This document shows positions 6,267 through 8,991 of a stretch of DNA of 8,991 nt, piece by piece (the stretch's first letter is position 1; each line of letters opens with the position of its first letter). Origin of the DNA: Pseudolabrys sp. (GTDB taxonomy: Bacteria > Pseudomonadota > Alphaproteobacteria > Rhizobiales > Xanthobacteraceae); contig JAHCKF010000122.1 of the NCBI GenBank assembly GCA_026125925.1, positions 1 to 8,991 of the forward strand, in the 5' to 3' direction. The notes below the pieces were generated by a model. That model was not told where the DNA came from. It did not search any database and saw only the letters and a program-made list of their open reading frames with translations. A program made the translations under genes and the position numbers.

Positions 6267-7418
6267 TTAAAGCCGGTCCGAATTGCGCAGGTTTTCCAGA
6301 GCAATCCGGTAACCATCCAGCACGCCGTCGACCATGGCGTCGACCGAGAAATACCGGGCGACGCGCTCGTTGAGCGCCAGCGTCCGCTGCCGCAGCGCCT
6401 CGGGGTGGTCGAGGGCGTCGGCAATGGCGGCGGCGAGGGACGGGGCGCTGTCGGGCTGCACCAGGGCGTCGGCCAGCGGGCCGTAGATTTCCGGAATGCC
6501 GCCGACGCGTGTCGTCACCAGCGGCACCTGGCCGGCCGCGGCCTCCAGCACGACATAGGGCAGGGATTCGGCCCGCGACGGCACGACCATCAGCCGACCG
6601 AGCCTCATGGCGTCGCGCGCCGGCATGGCGCCGGGGAAGGCGATCGCTTCCGAGAGACCGGCATTGTCGGCCCGGGCGACCAGGGCGTCGCGGTCGGCGC
6701 CGGCGCCGACGATGGTCGCGGTCAGGGGCCGGCCCTGTCGGCGTAGCGAGGCGAGGGCGTCGATCAGGAGATCGATGCCCTTCAACTGACGCAATTCGCC
6801 GATGAAGACGATATCGGTGGCGCTGTCGGCGGGGACGATAGGCTCGAATTCGGCGCGCGACACGCCGTTGTGCACTACGCGCACCAGGCACTCCGGCACG
6901 CCGATATTGACGCGCGATGCGTCGGCGCTGAACTGGCTTTCGTACAGCAGCAGATCACTGCGCTTCATGAAGAACTTTTCGGCCGTGAGGTAGATCTTGC
7001 CCTTCAGCGTGTCCCTGGAGAACCAGAGGCTGCCGCCATGCGGTGTGTACACGCGGATGGCGCGGGGGGTGCCGAGCGCCAGCCGGGCATAGGCGCCGCC
7101 CTTGGCGCCATGGCCGTGCAGCACGTCGGCTTTGGCGGCGCGGTTGAGGCGCATGACCTTGAGGACCGGCGACCAGTCGCTGGGGCCGATCTGCCGGGCC
7201 ATCGGGATGCGGGTGACGCCATGCGTCATCAGCGGCGCAATCGAATCGAGGGCCGCCGCGGCCCGCTCGCCGCCGGTCAGGCTGTCGGCGATCAGCCCGA
7301 CGCGGTGGCCGCGCTCGGCCTGCGCCCGGGCGAGGTCCATGACGTGACGGAACAGGCCGCCGACCGGCGCGCGGAAGACGTGGAGGATGTTCAGGGAGGT
7401 CATGCCGGAGGACGTCAT
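6267..7418 (-). CDS. GT4-family glycosyltransferase
   Basis: A 383-residue GT-B fold, retaining glycosyltransferase that would add a sugar from a nucleotide donor to the growing lipid-linked repeat, at the cytoplasmic face of the inner membrane. The acceptor half starts with NILHVFRAPVGGLFRHVMDLA (10-30), which holds the glycine-rich loop, and has HGHGAKGGAYARL (101-113). The donor half begins near 203 with IVFIGELRQLKGIDLLIDAL (203-222), carrying the conserved R/K pair. The EX7E-type motif is E284-E292 in SRAESLPYVVLEAAAGQVP, followed by TTRVGGIPE. Length fits the family (360-400). I chose the ATG at 7418; a TTG at 7457 (396 residues) and an ATG at 7403 are in the same frame, and none has a strong ribosome site. 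It lies upstream of the priming transferase on the same strand with a 114-base gap, and is divergent from the co-polymerase gene. The added sugar is unknown. Confidence 0.93.
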   Translation of the reverse strand: MTSSGMTSLNILHVFRAPVGGLFRHVMDLARAQAERGHRVGLIADSLTGGERAAAALDSIAPLMTHGVTRIPMARQIGPSDWSPVLKVMRLNRAAKADVLHGHGAKGGAYARLALGTPRAIRVYTPHGGSLWFSRDTLKGKIYLTAEKFFMKRSDLLLYESQFSADASRVNIGVPECLVRVVHNGVSRAEFEPIVPADSATDIVFIGELRQLKGIDLLIDALASLRRQGRPLTATIVGAGADRDALVARADNAGLSEAIAFPGAMPARDAMRLGRLMVVPSRAESLPYVVLEAAAGQVPLVTTRVGGIPEIYGPLADALVQPDSAPSLAAAIADALDHPEALRQRTLALNERVARYFSVDAMVDGVLDGYRIALENLRNSDRL

Positions 7419-7591
7419 GGCGGTCTTTATGCCGGGGCAGTGATTGAGACGAAGCAAATGCGTCGCGGCGGCCAGGTTCCGCGGTTAACAAACCCTTGCG
7501 GCGGCAGAAACCTGAATCGAATTAACGGGGTGGCAACCATAATCGCGTCAGATCGACCCTGCCGTCGCGAACGACGCGTGTTGGAGTCGCC
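7419..7591. promoter_or_regulatory. Divergent intergenic region between the glycosyltransferase and the co-polymerase
   Basis: This 173-base gap must hold the start signals for both directions. I see CATAAT at 7538-7543 as a possible -10 for the plus-strand gene, without a good -35, and a small palindrome GGTT-AACA-AACC (7483-7494) with a further GGTT at 7475-7478. No convincing minus-strand promoter stands out. The strong Shine-Dalgarno TTGGAG (7581-7586), 5 bases before the ATG at 7592, belongs to the co-polymerase. Confidence 0.3.
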
Positions 7592-8991
7592 ATGTTCTTC
7601 CGTAAAAAGACCCAAGCTGCCGCGCCGCAGCCGGCGCCGAGATCGCCTGTGATGCCGGCGGCTGCTCCAGCGATTCCCTTGGGCGACATGAGCGGCGAGC
7701 CGGACCTGCGCAGCATCGGCCGGGCTCTGTGGCTGAAGAAAACGATGATCTTCGGCACGACATTTTTTTGCGCCGCCGCCGCATTCCTCGTCGTCAACTC
7801 CATGACGCCGCGCTACCAGTCGGAGACCCGGCTGCTGCTCGAGAGCCGCGAAAACGTCTTCATGCGGGCGGACGCCGACAAGGGCGTCGCCGACCGCGCC
7901 GCGATCGATCAGGAAGCCGTCACCAGCCAGATCCAGCTCGTGCTGTCGCGCGATGTTGCCCGCGAGGTGATCAAGAAGGAGCATCTCGACCAGCTCCGCG
8001 AGTTCGATCCGGCGGTCGGCGGCCAGTCGATCAGCCAGCTTCTGCTCGGTATGATCGGGCTGGGCCGCGATCTTTCTGCGCTATCGGCGGAAGAGCGCAC
8101 GCTCGCCGCCTATTACGACCGCGTCAACGCCTATGCCATCGAGAAGTCCCGCGTCATCGGCATCGACTTCAAGTCGTCCGACCCGGACGTGGCCGCGCGC
8201 GTCGCCAACGCCATCGCGGACGCCTATCTCGCGGCGCAGCGCTCGGCCAAGACCGACCAGACGCGCGCGGCAAGTAGCTGGCTCGCCGGCGAGATCGAGA
8301 AGATGCGGGTCAAGGTTGCCGACGCCGAGGCCAAAGTCGAAGCCTACCGCTCGCAATCGAACCTGTTCGTCGGCACCAACAATACGTCGCTGCCGAACCA
8401 GCAGCTCACCGAGATCAATTCGCAGATTGCCGCCGCGCGCGGCCAGAAAGCCGATCTCGAGGCGCGGGCCAAGCAACTGCATGAACTGGTGCGCTCCGGC
8501 AAGCCTGTCGACTCCTCCGATATCGCCAATTCGGAATCGATGCGCCGCCTGACCGATCAGGGCGCGGCTCTGCGGGCGCAGCTTGCCGAGCAATCGACAA
8601 CGCTGCTCGACCAGCATCCGCGCATCAAGGAATTGCGCGCGCAGATCGCGGAAGTCGAACGCGCCAAGCGCGCCGAGGCCGACCGCCTGGCGCGCCAGCT
8701 CGACAACGACGCCAAGGTGGCCGCCGACCGGCTGACGGCGCTGACGGCGAGCCTCGATCAGGTCAAGAAGGCGGCCTCGACCACCAACGAGCAGGACGTG
8801 CAGTTGCGCGCGCTGGAGCGCGATGCCAAGTCGCAGCGCGACATCCTCGAGTCGTATCTGGTGAAGTACAGCGAGGCCTCGGCCCGCGACAACGTCGCCG
8901 CCGCGCCGCCGGAGGCGCGCATCATTTCGCGAGCCACACCGGCGATCAAGCCGAGCTATCCGAAGAAGCTGCCGACCATCCTGATCGCGGC
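7592..8991 (+). CDS. Wzz/GumC-type polysaccharide co-polymerase or export protein (partial, first 466 residues)
   Basis: The ATG at 7592 opens a frame that runs past the window edge. The protein would set chain length and help export of the polysaccharide as an inner-membrane co-polymerase reaching into the periplasm. After a Pro/Ala-rich cytoplasmic tail (1-48) comes a first membrane segment (52-70, MIFGTTFFCAAAAFLVVNS) and the Wzz domain start TPRYQSETRLLLESR (72-86). FKSSDPDVAARVANAIADAYL (193-213) is the typical Wzz end. A long helical, coiled-coil-prone stretch (about 226-295 and 315-395) leads to a GNVR-like domain (about 399-455: QDVQLRALERDAKSQRDILE, then ARIISRATPAIKPSYPKKLP). The second membrane segment begins as the window ends. 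Whether a BY-kinase domain follows (PCP-2a) or not cannot be seen. A strong ribosome site GGAG lies 5 bases before the start. It is divergent from the glycosyltransferase, in keeping with one polysaccharide locus. Confidence 0.93.
   Translation, partial: MFFRKKTQAAAPQPAPRSPVMPAAAPAIPLGDMSGEPDLRSIGRALWLKKTMIFGTTFFCAAAAFLVVNSMTPRYQSETRLLLESRENVFMRADADKGVADRAAIDQEAVTSQIQLVLSRDVAREVIKKEHLDQLREFDPAVGGQSISQLLLGMIGLGRDLSALSAEERTLAAYYDRVNAYAIEKSRVIGIDFKSSDPDVAARVANAIADAYLAAQRSAKTDQTRAASSWLAGEIEKMRVKVADAEAKVEAYRSQSNLFVGTNNTSLPNQQLTEINSQIAAARGQKADLEARAKQLHELVRSGKPVDSSDIANSESMRRLTDQGAALRAQLAEQSTTLLDQHPRIKELRAQIAEVERAKRAEADRLARQLDNDAKVAADRLTALTASLDQVKKAASTTNEQDVQLRALERDAKSQRDILESYLVKYSEASARDNVAAAPPEARIISRATPAIKPSYPKKLPTILIA

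Noticed and set aside
5793..6746. 317-codon plus-strand open frame spanning the transferase and glycosyltransferase genes
   Set aside because: It lies opposite two genes with clear family motifs, is rich in Arg/Gly/His/Asp as typical shadow frames are, and has no recognisable domain.
6870..7652. Plus-strand open frame covering the divergent region and the start of the co-polymerase
   Set aside because: It conflicts with the strong Shine-Dalgarno and ATG of the co-polymerase at 7592 and is otherwise antisense to the glycosyltransferase.
7763..7769. Run of seven T in the co-polymerase as a slippage site or frameshift
   Set aside because: It falls within Phe codons of the first membrane segment and the reading frame is consistent on both sides.

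Overview
The window looks like a chromosomal segment of a high-GC alphaproteobacterium, most likely Hyphomicrobiales in the Bradyrhizobiaceae/Xanthobacteraceae neighbourhood. This rests on codon choice, on the type of exopolysaccharide genes, and on an FCD-type GntR regulator next to acyl-CoA genes. Genes pack tightly on both strands. No stretch over about 175 bases lacks a gene, and I see no insertion sequence, phage gene or CRISPR array.

Left part (1-3144): a small acyl-CoA metabolism locus. On the minus strand, a citrate-synthase/citryl-CoA-lyase-like protein (570-1349) is followed after 8 bases by a phenylacetate-CoA-ligase-like AMP-forming enzyme (1-561, cut by the window edge). Divergent from them, on the plus strand, are a GntR/FCD regulator (1511-2215) and a ribokinase-family sugar kinase (2254-3144). 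The space between the two directions holds overlapping, oppositely facing promoter-like elements and a TTGT-AGG-ACAA palindrome that fits the FadR/FCD operator pattern. The likely circuit is a regulator that represses the lyase-ligase operon, and perhaps itself, until an acyl-CoA or organic-acid effector binds.

Middle (3145-3314): a tRNA-Pro(GGG) gene on the minus strand with an encoded CCA end. Its promoter overlaps the end of the next gene. A set of competing short inverted repeats lies between the tRNA and the ribokinase.

Right part (3301-8991): a surface-polysaccharide locus. On the minus strand are a GT4 glycosyltransferase (6267-7418), a polyprenyl-phosphate hexose-1-phosphate transferase (4599-6152) and an O-antigen ligase/polymerase-like membrane protein (3301-4602). 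On the plus strand a Wzz/GumC-type polysaccharide co-polymerase starts at 7592 and runs off the window. Together they cover lipid-carrier priming, sugar addition, polymerisation or ligation, and chain-length control with export.

The most notable irregularity is in the O-antigen ligase. A family-typical motif (about FKD-NVYGPFLILP) is present in the DNA but split over two wrong frames, as if three single bases were missing within about 50 bp, restoring the frame afterwards. The lyase start region may carry a similar one-base problem. This points to either sequence error or real compensating frameshifts. I did not find a clearly novel defence or mobile system. The best candidate for new biology is the lyase-ligase-regulator module, whose lyase lacks residues normally needed for citrate synthase chemistry.
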